Shown piece by piece: positions 14,515 to 21,437 of a DNA stretch of 36,061 nt. The stretch is from NCBI GenBank assembly GCA_016788665.1, contig JAEUSF010000010.1, forward strand, positions 1-36,061, in the 5' to 3' direction. A program made the position numbers and the translations under genes. Every line of letters starts with the position of its first letter. Position 1 is the first letter of the stretch. This DNA is from Candidatus Doudnabacteria bacterium. Its GTDB lineage: Bacteria > Patescibacteriota > Doudnabacteria > UBA920. A model generated the notes under the pieces. The model was not told the DNA's origin. It was given only the letters and a program-made list of their open reading frames with translations, and searched no databases.

Positions 14515-14899
14515 AGGCTTGGGGTTGCGGCTGGCAGAGTTTCAGAAACTCTTGAGCGTGCTCTGGGTGTTCCAGAATCCGGTTTTTGTGAGTGAATGCT
14601 CGCCCACAGTACTTTTTTTGAGCTAAAACGTGTTCGACGCAAGTCGAAGTTCCGACAATCTGCTCCTTTCCCACTCTTAACAGTCCAGCGATATTGGCGC
14701 CGTTTAGGGGCCAATATCCGAGACTGTGATCTAGGAAAACCACGTCTGGACCAAACGCGTTTGCCTCGTCAGCGATCATCTTAAAGTTCCTGGACGGGAG
14801 TACTATTATGCAAAGGGTTTCGTGGCCTGCTTGCATGGCCACGAACTCCATGGCATCGGCCCAGGGCCGAGTGTCGTCTATTATGGCGATTTTTGCCAT
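14513..14899 (-). CDS. stand-alone receiver-like protein
   Basis: The 128-residue protein has the receiver layout: D8-D9 in IAIIDDTRPW, phospho-acceptor D57 in DVVFLDHSLG, switch T/S in IVGTST, and lysine in AFTHKN. It lacks an output domain. The start is set by a strong AAAGGAGG about five bases upstream. Its initiation codon lies in a short stem (TTATGGC with GCCATAA, 14881-14901). Base composition is visibly richer in G and C than neighbouring housekeeping genes. It is transcribed alone, opposite to rplA, with its own terminator. No kinase partner is nearby. Binding partners are unknown. Confidence 0.8.
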   Translation of the reverse strand: MAKIAIIDDTRPWADAMEFVAMQAGHETLCIIVLPSRNFKMIADEANAFGPDVVFLDHSLGYWPLNGANIAGLLRVGKEQIVGTSTCVEHVLAQKKYCGRAFTHKNRILEHPEHAQEFLKLCQPQPQA

Positions 14900-14937
14900 A
14901 AGCCTCCTTTCTTTTGCGCATATAATTATTGCATTTA

Positions 14938-15018
14938 TATGGTAAATTTGTAAAGCTTTGGGTTTATATACACTATAAAAACTTTTTGCTATAGTTCTTA
15001 TATAAAATATTTACCATA
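14938..15018. promoter_or_regulatory. inverted repeat in a divergent intergenic region
   Basis: TATGGTAAAT (14938-14947) and ATTTACCATA (15009-15018) are perfect 10-bp inverted copies. They sit in the gap between the minus-strand receiver-like gene and the plus-strand gene at 15025. Their placement near both starts suggests paired operator sites or a shared element. AT-rich -10-like sequences lie between them. Confidence 0.45.
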
Positions 15019-15024
15019 AAATGT

Positions 15025-15234
15025 ATGTCTGCACTTACGCCAGAACAAATGCAAGCTTTTCAAGATTATAAGAATTCTCATCAGGGAGAGGGTTTTAAAG
15101 ATGAAACTTTAAGAGGGGTTGTTGAAGACGACATTGGGGAACATGACAAAAGTTTGGAAAGGCGCGCAGGTTGGAATAGAAATTATAACCATGAGCCTGC
15201 TAAAATAGAAAAACGTTTTACAAAAGAAGAATAA
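15025..15234 (+). CDS. small hydrophilic protein of unknown function
   Basis: The 69-residue product is very polar and charged (LTPEQMQAFQDYKNSHQGEG, then DDIGEHDKSLERR), with no membrane or secretion signal. I do not recognise it. Support for a real gene comes from its stop codon merging into an 18-bp terminator-like stem, and from the matching upstream inverted repeat. No Shine-Dalgarno site is present; an ATG four bases earlier is in another frame. Confidence 0.6.
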   Translation: MSALTPEQMQAFQDYKNSHQGEGFKDETLRGVVEDDIGEHDKSLERRAGWNRNYNHEPAKIEKRFTKEE

Positions 15235-15275
15235 ATACTAAAAACACTTCCTAAAAGGGAAGTGTTTTTAGTATT
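15234..15275. terminator. 18-bp terminator-like hairpin
   Basis: AATACTAAAAACACTTCC (15234-15251) pairs perfectly with GGAAGTGTTTTTAGTATT (15258-15275) around the loop TAAAAG. It directly follows the stop of the 15025 gene. The -35 of the next promoter overlaps its right end, so termination and initiation are packed together. Confidence 0.75.
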
Positions 15276-15302
15276 GACCGGAGGTATTTTTTATAGTACA
15301 AT
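15274..15302 (+). promoter_or_regulatory. promoter for the 15339 gene
   Basis: TTGACC (15274-15279) and TACAAT (15297-15302) are 17 bases apart. The predicted start lies near 15309, about 30 bases before the ATG, leaving room for the GGGAGG ribosome binding site. Confidence 0.6.
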
Positions 15303-15338
15303 TTTCTGTTCGAGTGGTAAAAAAATAAGGGAGGTTCT

Positions 15339-15719
15339 ATGGACCCAACAAAAGAAGAGTTGGACCTTTGTGTCCAGGCTCTTCAAGAGGTCTTTGGACA
15401 TAAAAGCAACGAGGAGCCGTGTTTTCAAGTGGTGCAGTTTGAGCGGGTAGGTGAAGAAAAATTCCTTTGCCATTTTTCGCTTACCGACTTCGCCGGGGAC
15501 CCTTTGGGTCCTTTGCACTACATTCTAAATTGGAATGCAAGACACCGGACGGAACGGCATAAATGCTGGTCCTACGTCCATGAGGACGGGGACATGTCTG
15601 TGTACCATCTCCGTCCATGGAAGCCCAACTGTCAGGTCAAGTTGGATGACGTGGTCGAATTTTTGTTCTTTCTGGCGAGCTGCTATAAGGACGTTGCGGC
15701 TAAATCCGCAGAAGTCTAA
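15339..15719 (+). CDS. uncharacterised small cytoplasmic protein of the islet
   Basis: The 126-residue protein is unrecognised. It begins with a helix-like MDPTKEELDLCVQALQEV, continues with strand-like segments (CFQVVQFERVGEEKFLCHFS, LHYILNWNAR), and ends in a helix (VVEFLFFLASCYKDVAAK). It has several cysteines and no membrane span. GGGAGG lies five to six bases before the ATG. It has its own promoter and terminator and a G+C-richer composition than the surrounding chromosome. An alpha-beta fold is guessed only from the pattern. Confidence 0.75.
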   Translation: MDPTKEELDLCVQALQEVFGHKSNEEPCFQVVQFERVGEEKFLCHFSLTDFAGDPLGPLHYILNWNARHRTERHKCWSYVHEDGDMSVYHLRPWKPNCQVKLDDVVEFLFFLASCYKDVAAKSAEV

Positions 15720-15750
15720 GACTTAAAAGCTTTTAAGTCTTTTTTATTTT
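15718..15750 (+). terminator. intrinsic terminator after the 15339 gene
   Basis: AAGACTTAAAAG (15718-15729) and CTTTTAAGTCTT (15730-15741) form a perfect palindrome followed by TTTTATTTT. It overlaps the stop codon. Confidence 0.85.
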
Positions 15751-15753
15751 GGC

Positions 15754-15792
15754 AAATAAAAAGCCTTAAAAAGAATTGTCATTTTTAAGGCT
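15754..15792 (-). terminator. intrinsic terminator of the minus-strand 15785 gene
   Basis: On the minus strand AGCCTTAAAAA (from 15792) pairs with TTTTTAAGGCT (ending 15762), with a nine-base loop, followed by TTTTATTT. Together with 15718-15750 it separates two convergent genes. Confidence 0.85.
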
Positions 15793-16201
15793 GTGTACTA
15801 TCTAGTATGGCTTGCATGCACTGAGCGGTGCAGCCTGAAGCAAACGCCATGCCTCGCCTAAGCATCTCCGAGGCATATGACATCTGCCCATAAACCCTTG
15901 CAGGATTATTCCGTTCATGGGTGGCGGGGGACAAGCTAAAGACTTTTGGGTCTTCATTCTCTTCTACGCACCACGTTGCCCACTTAAAGGTGCTTGCGTC
16001 TTTGTTGAGTATCCATACCGCATAACGCAGCATGAGTGCCTGCTCTTTTTCCAGCTGGTACAAAAGTCTTGGGTACGGCAGTAATTGTTCCTCTGTTAAG
16101 GTAAAGCCGGGTAGTTCCAACGCCCGCTTTATCATACTGAGAAATGGCCGCATCATGGCTTCGGGGATCTCTTCTTGCTTTTTCGTAGTTTTCCTCTTCA
16201 T
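15785..16201 (-). CDS. uncharacterised helical protein of the islet
   Basis: The 138-residue protein is unrecognised. It is basic at the N-terminus (MKRKTTKKQEE) and then mostly helical, with ALELPGFTLTEEQLLPYPRL and YQLEKEQALMLRYAVWIL. It has four cysteines, including CTAQC near the C-terminus. An in-frame TAA just upstream limits the start to the ATG at 16201 or a later one (ATGATG near 16155). No Shine-Dalgarno site is visible before either. It has its own terminator and islet-like composition. Confidence 0.65.
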   Translation of the reverse strand: MKRKTTKKQEEIPEAMMRPFLSMIKRALELPGFTLTEEQLLPYPRLLYQLEKEQALMLRYAVWILNKDASTFKWATWCVEENEDPKVFSLSPATHERNNPARVYGQMSYASEMLRRGMAFASGCTAQCMQAILDSTQP

Positions 16202-16250
16202 GTTTTAACACAGAATTGTCCCACGTTTCCTGGGTTATGTAAAGGGGAAT

Positions 16251-16287
16251 AAAAAAGCCGAAAACTATAGATTGTTCTGTTATCGGC
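16251..16287 (-). terminator. intrinsic terminator of the frameshifted minus-strand gene
   Basis: On the minus strand GCCGATAAC (from 16287) pairs with GTTTTCGGC (ending 16257) with one mismatch, followed by TTTTTTATT. The TAA at 16282-16280 is inside the stem, which fixes the reading frame of the upstream gene. Confidence 0.7.
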
Positions 16288-16616
16288 GTAATGTGTGGGG
16301 GTGGTCGAGCCGGCACGCGGTCGTAAAGAACCCAATGAAGACCGGCAGGTCTGCCCACGGGTTTCTTCGGAATTCCAGCCGGATCTTGAATTGTTGAGTT
16401 GTGGGGCGCACAATCCAGATAAATTTAGAATTGACGACCCACAGGTTCCATTCCTTAAGGACTTGTTCAAGGGCTTCTCGCCGCTCGTGGCCCATCGTAT
16501 TGATAATAAAGTATGGGGGCCTCGAATTGCAAAGAAGCGAACGTTATTTCGCAGCCTGCGGCTACCATGGCTCTTTTTAGCCATTCGGCATAAGCATCTC
16601 TTAGCTCGTTTTGCAT
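16280..16616 (-). pseudogene. small gene with a one-base frameshift in a C5 run
   Basis: From the ATG at 16616, preceded by GGGAGG, the frame reads MQNELRDAYAEWLKRAMVAA, then GCEITFASLQFEAP, and drifts into a premature TGA. The other frame continues YFIINTMGHERREALEQVLK through RPTTQQFKIRLEFRR to the TAA at 16280-16282, inside the terminator stem. Removing one base from the C5 run (plus-strand G5, 16515-16519) joins both parts into about 112 residues. The protein is unrecognised; it has a helix, strands and a helix. This may be a real disabling mutation, a length-variable tract, or a sequencing/assembly error. Confidence 0.65.
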
Positions 16617-16639
16617 TTTCCTCCCAAAAATTCAGACTC

Positions 16640-16736
16640 AAAATTGTCTCATATTTTTGCGTTTGTGTAAAGCCTTATAACCGAGGTAATTAGTCAAAAT
16701 GAATTTAAAGTACTAAAATGAATATAAGACAATTTT
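16640..16736. promoter_or_regulatory. inverted and direct repeats in a divergent intergenic region
   Basis: AAAATTGTCTCATATT (16640-16655) is the reverse complement of AATATAAGACAATTTT (16721-16736) at 15 of 16 positions. A direct repeat, AAAATGAATTTAA (16696) and AAAATGAATATAA (16715), lies 19 bases apart next to the right copy. The gap separates the minus-strand frameshifted gene from the plus-strand NERD gene, so these could be operator sites for both. On the minus strand, TTTACA and GACAAT spaced 17 bases apart make a possible promoter. Confidence 0.45.
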
Positions 16737-16742
16737 AATTTC

Positions 16743-17414
16743 ATGCCTCAGTTTTTTTACAACAACAATCGCTACCTTTTAGAACAGGAAAAAAAATATA
16801 AGCGATTTTTTATTTCGAACCTGCTTAAAGCCTTGGCCGTATTTTTGTTTGCTGGAATTTTAGGTTATGTGGTTATAAATACAGGCCTGAGTACCAGTTT
16901 TAAACTTGGAGCGTTTATGTTTATTGCCACAGTGGCTTTAGTGGTAGGCAGTATATTTCTATATTTGTATAGCAAGCACGAGCTTAGGTGGGTTAAATAT
17001 AAGTCAGGCATAAGCGGCGAGTCGAGGGTTTATAAAGAGTTGGCTAAGCTGCCCGCCGATTATAAAGTTTATTGCGGAGGCAAGCTTACATATGGCGACT
17101 TGGATTTCGGTGTTTTAAAAGGCGACACGTTTTTTAATTTGGAAGTAAAAAACCACAAAGGCAGAATTAGTTTTAATGGGATAGCGCTTTTAAAAAACGG
17201 CAGGCCTTTTTGGGAAACGGATCCTGTAAAAGAAGTATTAAGGAATGAGAAAGATTTAAAGCATAAATTTTACAATAACCTAGAAATAAAAAAAATTGTT
17301 TCTGTGGTTGTTTTTGCCAATAAAAAAGCCTGGGTGCAGGACTATAAACTTGGCCAAAATCTGTATGTTACACATGTCAGCGGACTCATAAAATTTTTGG
17401 AAAGTTACTTTTAA
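16743..17414 (+). CDS. membrane-anchored NERD-domain protein
   Basis: The 223-residue protein has two membrane helices (about residues 26-46 and 54-76) followed by a cytoplasmic NERD (nuclease-related) domain. Domain features are SGISGESRVYKEL with G92-E93, YGDLDFGVLKG (D119/D121) and FFNLEVKNHKG with E134-x-K136. That is the E, D, E-x-K arrangement of the PD-(D/E)XK-like fold. Nuclease activity of NERD proteins is inferred rather than generally shown. It is a monocistronic unit, with a terminator behind it. No partner helicase or kinase domain is fused. Confidence 0.85.
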   Translation: MPQFFYNNNRYLLEQEKKYKRFFISNLLKALAVFLFAGILGYVVINTGLSTSFKLGAFMFIATVALVVGSIFLYLYSKHELRWVKYKSGISGESRVYKELAKLPADYKVYCGGKLTYGDLDFGVLKGDTFFNLEVKNHKGRISFNGIALLKNGRPFWETDPVKEVLRNEKDLKHKFYNNLEIKKIVSVVVFANKKAWVQDYKLGQNLYVTHVSGLIKFLESYF

Positions 17415-17421
17415 ATTTTTT

Positions 17422-17450
17422 ACTGTTTTGCCAAGGCAAGACAGTTTTTT
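17422..17450 (+). terminator. intrinsic terminator after the NERD gene
   Basis: ACTGTTTTGCC (17422-17432) and GGCAAGACAGT (17435-17445) pair with one G-U and are followed by TTTTT then GTTATC. Confidence 0.8.
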
Positions 17451-17473
17451 GTTATCTTGTAAATGCCTAAATT

Positions 17474-17502
17474 TTGTAAAAATTGGTAATATATAGTAAT
17501 AT
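17474..17502 (+). promoter_or_regulatory. promoter for the dcd-dfrA cluster
   Basis: TTGTAA (17474-17479) and TAATAT (17497-17502) are 17 bases apart, about 30 bases before the dcd ATG. The surrounding region is very AT-rich, so a chance match is possible. Confidence 0.45.
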
Positions 17503-17532
17503 TAAGCATAAATTAGAAATAAATATATATTT

Positions 17533-18123
17533 ATGATACTTTCTGACACAGACATAAAAAAGGCCTTAAAAAGCCGCAAAATTACAATAGACCCTATGTT
17601 TCCAAACTCCTTGCAGCCTGCTAGCGTAGACTTGCATTTAGGGGCGGATTTTTTGGTCTTTTCTACCGACTCTCATACTTGCATAGACCCAAAAATGCCT
17701 TTAGATGACATGATGAAAGAAGTAAAAATAGACGAAAAAAAGCAGTTTATTTTGCACCCTGGGCAGTTTGCTTTGGGGATGACTTATGAAGTAGTGGGTG
17801 TGGCGGACGATATGGTGGGGCGACTAGAAGGCAAGTCGTCTTTGGGCCGTATTGGAATAATTATTCATGCAACTGCTGGTTATTTGGACCCGGGCAATAG
17901 GCTTAAAATGACCTTGGAGCTTTCCAATATTTCTAACTTGCCGGTTAAACTTTATTACAAGATGCCAATAGCTCAAATGTCTTTTACTCCGCTTTCTTCA
18001 TCTGCCGAAAATGCTTACGGAAAAACAAAGCTTAATTCTAAGTATTACGGAGCCATGAAGCCGCAGGCAAGTCAGTACTACAAAAATTTTCAAAAAAATA
18101 ATCAGTGGATGAAATTCAAATAG
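17533..18123 (+). CDS. dcd: dCTP deaminase
   Basis: Dcd converts dCTP to dUTP, the first step of the thymidylate route encoded here. The trimeric dUTPase-like fold is shown by QPASVDLHLG (about residues 28-37), the substrate loop EGKSSLGRIGI (99-109), HATAGYLDPG (112-121) and the catalytic glutamate E129 in TLELSN. The 196-residue length is slightly above the usual range. Some family members also hydrolyse dUTP, but a separate dut gene follows, so monofunctional deamination is more likely. Confidence 0.94.
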   Translation: MILSDTDIKKALKSRKITIDPMFPNSLQPASVDLHLGADFLVFSTDSHTCIDPKMPLDDMMKEVKIDEKKQFILHPGQFALGMTYEVVGVADDMVGRLEGKSSLGRIGIIIHATAGYLDPGNRLKMTLELSNISNLPVKLYYKMPIAQMSFTPLSSSAENAYGKTKLNSKYYGAMKPQASQYYKNFQKNNQWMKFK

Positions 18124-18187
18124 TTCGCGCATATGCGGATGGTGAGATCGTAGGATTTAAAAACAGTATACTTAACCTGGCAAATAT

Positions 18188-18625
18188 ATGAATGTTAAAA
18201 TAACTCGTACAGACAAAACAGTGGAGTTGCCTAAGTATCATACGAGTGAGTCGGCGGCTTTTGATTTTGCTGCGAGTCAGGATACGGTTATACCCCCACG
18301 CACTTTGGCTAAAGTACCTACCGGCCTTATAATAGAAGCCCCCGAAGGACACTTTTTGTTGATTACGGCACGTAGCAGCCTGGCAACTAAAAAAGGCTTA
18401 ATTTTAAGCAACGGTGTTGGTACCATAGACAGGGATTATAGCGGGCCTGAAGACGAAATTAAAATTTCTGTATACAACTTTACGGACCATGAAGTTAGAG
18501 TAGAAAAAGGGGAAAGATTGGCGCAAGGTTTGTTCTTAAGAGTTGAGCAGGCAGATTGGAACGAAGTAGAAAAAATACGTGACCAAAGCCGAGGGGGCTA
18601 CGGAACAACTGGTGGATACAAATAG
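18188..18625 (+). CDS. dut: dUTP diphosphatase
   Basis: Dut hydrolyses dUTP to dUMP and pyrophosphate. The five family motifs appear in order in 145 residues: SAAFDFAA (motif 1), ARSSLA (2), GVGTIDRDYSG (3), GERLAQGLF (4) and SRGGYGTTG (5). Motif 3 has IDRDYSGP where many members have the glutamate directly after the glycine; here it is PEDE. The gene lies 64 bases after dcd with a degenerate repeat arm in the gap. dUMP goes to ThyA, encoded four genes downstream. Confidence 0.95.
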   Translation: MNVKITRTDKTVELPKYHTSESAAFDFAASQDTVIPPRTLAKVPTGLIIEAPEGHFLLITARSSLATKKGLILSNGVGTIDRDYSGPEDEIKISVYNFTDHEVRVEKGERLAQGLFLRVEQADWNEVEKIRDQSRGGYGTTGGYK

Positions 18626-18640
18626 AATTTTAAATTACAA

Positions 18641-19195
18641 ATGTCAAATTCCAAAAAGATATTAGGGTTAGTGGGAGAAAAGTTTGCGGGAAAAGATGCG
18701 GCGGCAAATTATTTAGTAAAAACTTATTCTGCCGAACACGTTAGGTTTAGCCATGTATTTGATGAAATTTTAAATATTTTGAATATTCCCATTTCTAGAG
18801 CAAATGAAATAGCTGTCGGAAATGGCATACGCAGTGTATTTGGGGAAGGGGTATTTGTGCCGGCAATTGTAAAGCGGGTTCAGTCTTCTGGTTCTGACTT
18901 AGTGGTAGTTAATGGTATACGTCTTAAGGAAGAATACGAAGCTTTAAAAGCGTTAGGTACAAAATTTATATATATAACGGCTTCGGCTGATATACGCTTC
19001 AGTAGATACGGAATTCGCAAAGAAAAGTCCGATGACGGTTTGCTAGATTTTAAAAATTTTATGGAACTGGAGAAAACTCATACTGAAGAATTTATTTCAA
19101 CTTTGGGTTCAAGAGCGGATTTTAAAATAGAAAACAATGGAAGTTTGGAAGATTTGTATAAGTCAATTGAAGTCTTGCTGAAGGTTATTTGGTAG
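18641..19195 (+). CDS. P-loop nucleotide kinase-like protein
   Basis: The 184-residue protein has a Walker A motif GEKFAGKD (residues 12-19), a Walker B-like strand SDLVVVNGIRLKEEYEAL, and an arginine-rich lid segment (DIRFSRYGIRKEK). This is the layout of small nucleoside monophosphate kinases and dephospho-CoA kinase relatives. The position between dut and tmk suggests a deoxynucleoside monophosphate substrate, but that is inference. A perfect 10-bp inverted repeat (AATTACAAAT at 18633-18642, ATTTGTAATT at 19203-19212) brackets the gene. Confidence 0.75.
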   Translation: MSNSKKILGLVGEKFAGKDAAANYLVKTYSAEHVRFSHVFDEILNILNIPISRANEIAVGNGIRSVFGEGVFVPAIVKRVQSSGSDLVVVNGIRLKEEYEALKALGTKFIYITASADIRFSRYGIRKEKSDDGLLDFKNFMELEKTHTEEFISTLGSRADFKIENNGSLEDLYKSIEVLLKVIW

Positions 19196-19226
19196 CATCT
19201 TAATTTGTAATTCCTACTTTAAATTT

Positions 19227-19958
19227 ATGCTAGGTTTTGGAAAAAAGAAAAAACAAGAAAGTGTGCAACGGGGCAGATTCGTGGTTATAGATGGAACAGA
19301 CGGCAGCGGTAAAGGCACGCAAACCAAAATGCTTATAGACACTTTAAAGCAGGAAGGTTTTGACGTGGAGGTCCTAGACTTTCCTCAGTATGGGCAAAAA
19401 AGTGCTGGCATGGTGGAAGAATATTTAAACGGTAAGTATGGACAGGTATCGCCTAAGGCTTCGAGTATTTTTTATGCCATAGACAGGTTTGATGCCAGTT
19501 TTAAACTAAGAGAATGGCTTAAGGCGGGCAAGGTTGTGGTTTCAAACAGATATGTTACTGCAAGTGCTGGGCATCAGGGAGGTAAAATTTCCGACCGCGT
19601 GGAAAGGCTTAAGTTCTTCCGCTGGTTAAGTAATTTGGAATATGAAATTTATAATATTCCTAAACCAGACTTAAATTTAATTTTGCATGTACCAGCCGAA
19701 ACAGCTCAGGAATTGGTAGACAGAAAGTCCGCAGAGGAGCGTGCGTATGCTGGCGGTAAAAAGCGGGATTTGCACGAAGCTGATTTGCAGCATTTGAAAA
19801 ATGCAGAGAAAGTTTTTTTGGAAATAACCGAACTTTTTCCGAACACAAAACTTATAGAATGTGTAGAAGAAGGTTTACTGCTTTCTCCCCAGTCCGTACA
19901 TAACAAGGTCTGGCAGCTTGTTAGAAGAATTGCTCTTAAAGACTATAAAGTTAGCTAA
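19227..19958 (+). CDS. tmk: thymidylate kinase
   Basis: Tmk phosphorylates dTMP to dTDP. The P-loop is DGTDGSGKGTQ (residues 22-32), followed by DFPQYG, the YAIDRF motif and SNRYVTASAGHQGGK. The lid/tail segment (SAEERAYAGGKKRDLHEADL) is long and the protein is 243 residues, compared with about 210 in typical bacteria. The extra length includes a basic N-terminus (GFGKKKKQESVQRG). DRYxxS is altered to NRYVTAS. The cluster context of dcd, dut and thyA supports thymidylate as substrate. Confidence 0.92.
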   Translation: MLGFGKKKKQESVQRGRFVVIDGTDGSGKGTQTKMLIDTLKQEGFDVEVLDFPQYGQKSAGMVEEYLNGKYGQVSPKASSIFYAIDRFDASFKLREWLKAGKVVVSNRYVTASAGHQGGKISDRVERLKFFRWLSNLEYEIYNIPKPDLNLILHVPAETAQELVDRKSAEERAYAGGKKRDLHEADLQHLKNAEKVFLEITELFPNTKLIECVEEGLLLSPQSVHNKVWQLVRRIALKDYKVS

Positions 19959-19978
19959 AAAAAATAACTTTTTATAAA

Positions 19979-20557
19979 ATGTCAGAAATAAATAGAGGCA
20001 AAGTTCTAGAGTTTAAAGTTCCTGGTAAAAGGGGGGAGGAAAATATACCGAGGCAGGAAAATAAAGGTTTAGGCTATTATATAGACTATGCTCAAAAAGC
20101 TTATGCGGCCGGGGATTATAAAACAGCTATTTCCGCGCTTTATGCTTGTTTAGAGTTAACTGACGAAGACTTTGACATAAAGTTAATGCTTGGGGATTGT
20201 TATTTTGAACTAAACGATTTTGATGAAGGAAGTAAAATATATGAAGAGCTTCTAAAAGAACAGCCAAGAAATTTTGAAGTTGTGTATAGACTAGGTAGAG
20301 AGTACTTGCTCGAAGGCTTGGACGAGGCGGCGGTAGAAAAGTTTAGGGTAGCTTTAGATATTGACCCCCATAGCCAAGAAGCAATGTTTTATTTAGGCGA
20401 AACTTTAGCTGGTTTAGGCAATCATGCCGAAGCAATAGGGTATTTAAATAAAATAACCAGCGCGTCTTTGAAAACAAAAGCTCAAGGAATTTTGAAGGAC
20501 TTAATAGAGAGTTCGGACTTAAAAATTATAAGAAAAGCCAATGAAGAATTATCATGA
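19979..20557 (+). CDS. tetratricopeptide repeat protein
   Basis: The 192-residue protein carries about four TPR units between residues 33 and 165. Examples are [60 protein letters not shown] and [18 protein letters not shown]. It has no signal peptide or membrane span, so it is probably a cytoplasmic scaffold. Its last 17 bases overlap the thyA start, implying translational coupling. Why a TPR protein lies inside a nucleotide cluster is unknown. Confidence 0.88.
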   Translation: MSEINRGKVLEFKVPGKRGEENIPRQENKGLGYYIDYAQKAYAAGDYKTAISALYACLELTDEDFDIKLMLGDCYFELNDFDEGSKIYEELLKEQPRNFEVVYRLGREYLLEGLDEAAVEKFRVALDIDPHSQEAMFYLGETLAGLGNHAEAIGYLNKITSASLKTKAQGILKDLIESSDLKIIRKANEELS

Positions 20558-21353
20558 ACTTTTAAAAAAAATACTAGATGAAGGGGTGGATAAAATGGAC
20601 CGGACAGGTACGGGTACCCGAAGTATTTTTGGTTACCAAATGCGTTTTGACTTAAGCAAGGGTTTTCCTTTAGTCACTACCAAAAAGGTGCATTTAAAGT
20701 CGGTTATATACGAACTTTTGTGGTTTTTAAAAGGCGACACTAACGTAAAATGGCTGAATGAGCATGGTGTAACTATATGGGACGAATGGGCAGACGAAAA
20801 CGGGGATTTGGGGCCTGTGTACGGAAAACAGTGGCGTGCCTGGCGTGGATATAATGGCGAGACTTATGACCAAATTTCGTATGTGATAGACCAGCTAAAA
20901 AACAATCCAGACAACAGGCGTATGATAGTTTCCGGCTGGAATGTTGCAGACTTACAAAGTCTCATTGCGGGCAAAAAGACCGCCCCTCCGCCTTGCCATA
21001 GTCTTTTTCAATTTTATGTGGCGAACAACAAGCTTTCTTGTCAGTTATACCAAAGAAGCGCGGACACTTTTTTGGGCGTGCCTTTTAATATAGCCTCCTA
21101 CGCTTTACTTACTATGATGCTGGCGCATGTTACCGGAAAAGAATTGGGTGAGTTCGTTCATACTTTGGGGGACGCTCATATTTATAAAAACCATTTTGAC
21201 CAGGTAAATGAACTGCTTGGTCGGGAGCCTAAAGCTTTGCCAACTTTAAAAATAAATCCGGAAGTAAAAGATATTTTCGACTTTAAATACGAAGATTTTA
21301 CTTTAGAAGGTTATGACCCGTATCCGGCCATAAAAGCGCCGATAGCTATCTAG
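20541..21353 (+). CDS. thyA: thymidylate synthase
   Basis: ThyA methylates dUMP to dTMP with methylenetetrahydrofolate, producing dihydrofolate. The 270-residue length matches the short family form. Visible motifs are [59 protein letters not shown], the nucleophile C152 in [12 protein letters not shown], and the [20 protein letters not shown] dUMP-binding segment. The ATG at 20541 lies within the TPR gene. A dihydrofolate reductase gene follows, the classical pairing. The flavin-dependent ThyX is not needed. Confidence 0.98.
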   Translation: MKNYHELLKKILDEGVDKMDRTGTGTRSIFGYQMRFDLSKGFPLVTTKKVHLKSVIYELLWFLKGDTNVKWLNEHGVTIWDEWADENGDLGPVYGKQWRAWRGYNGETYDQISYVIDQLKNNPDNRRMIVSGWNVADLQSLIAGKKTAPPPCHSLFQFYVANNKLSCQLYQRSADTFLGVPFNIASYALLTMMLAHVTGKELGEFVHTLGDAHIYKNHFDQVNELLGREPKALPTLKINPEVKDIFDFKYEDFTLEGYDPYPAIKAPIAI

Positions 21354-21426
21354 CTAGCGTATAGCTTGTAGCGGGTAGGTAGCAGCCAGTACGTCTACAC
21401 ACTACTTTCTACATGCTACTTGCTAA
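21354..21426. repeat. GTAG/CTAC-type inverted repeat between thyA and dfrA
   Basis: The left half consists of degenerate GTAG-containing units (TAGCTTGTAGCGGGTAGGTA), and the right half of their complements (CTACACACTACTTTCTACAT). Together they would form an imperfect hairpin. A single-arm relative (GTAGCGTGTAGTCTGTAGTA) lies after rplA at about 14393. The sequence family differs from the AT-rich repeats, but the architecture is the same. Confidence 0.6.
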
Positions 21427-21437
21427 ATATCAAACTT

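Noticed and set aside
14281-14720. rplJ or rplL remnants after rplA.
   Set aside because: I examined the gap and the following frames and saw neither L10 nor L7/L12 signatures.
15984-16358. Minus-strand open frame of about 124 codons starting at a GTG and overlapping two islet genes.
   Set aside because: It runs through the terminator at 16251-16287, lacks a ribosome binding site, and overlaps the better supported 15785 and 16280 genes in other frames.
16295-16693. Plus-strand open frame of 132 codons across the frameshifted gene.
   Set aside because: No ribosome binding site or terminator fits it, whereas the opposite strand has both, and its translation looks like an antisense shadow.
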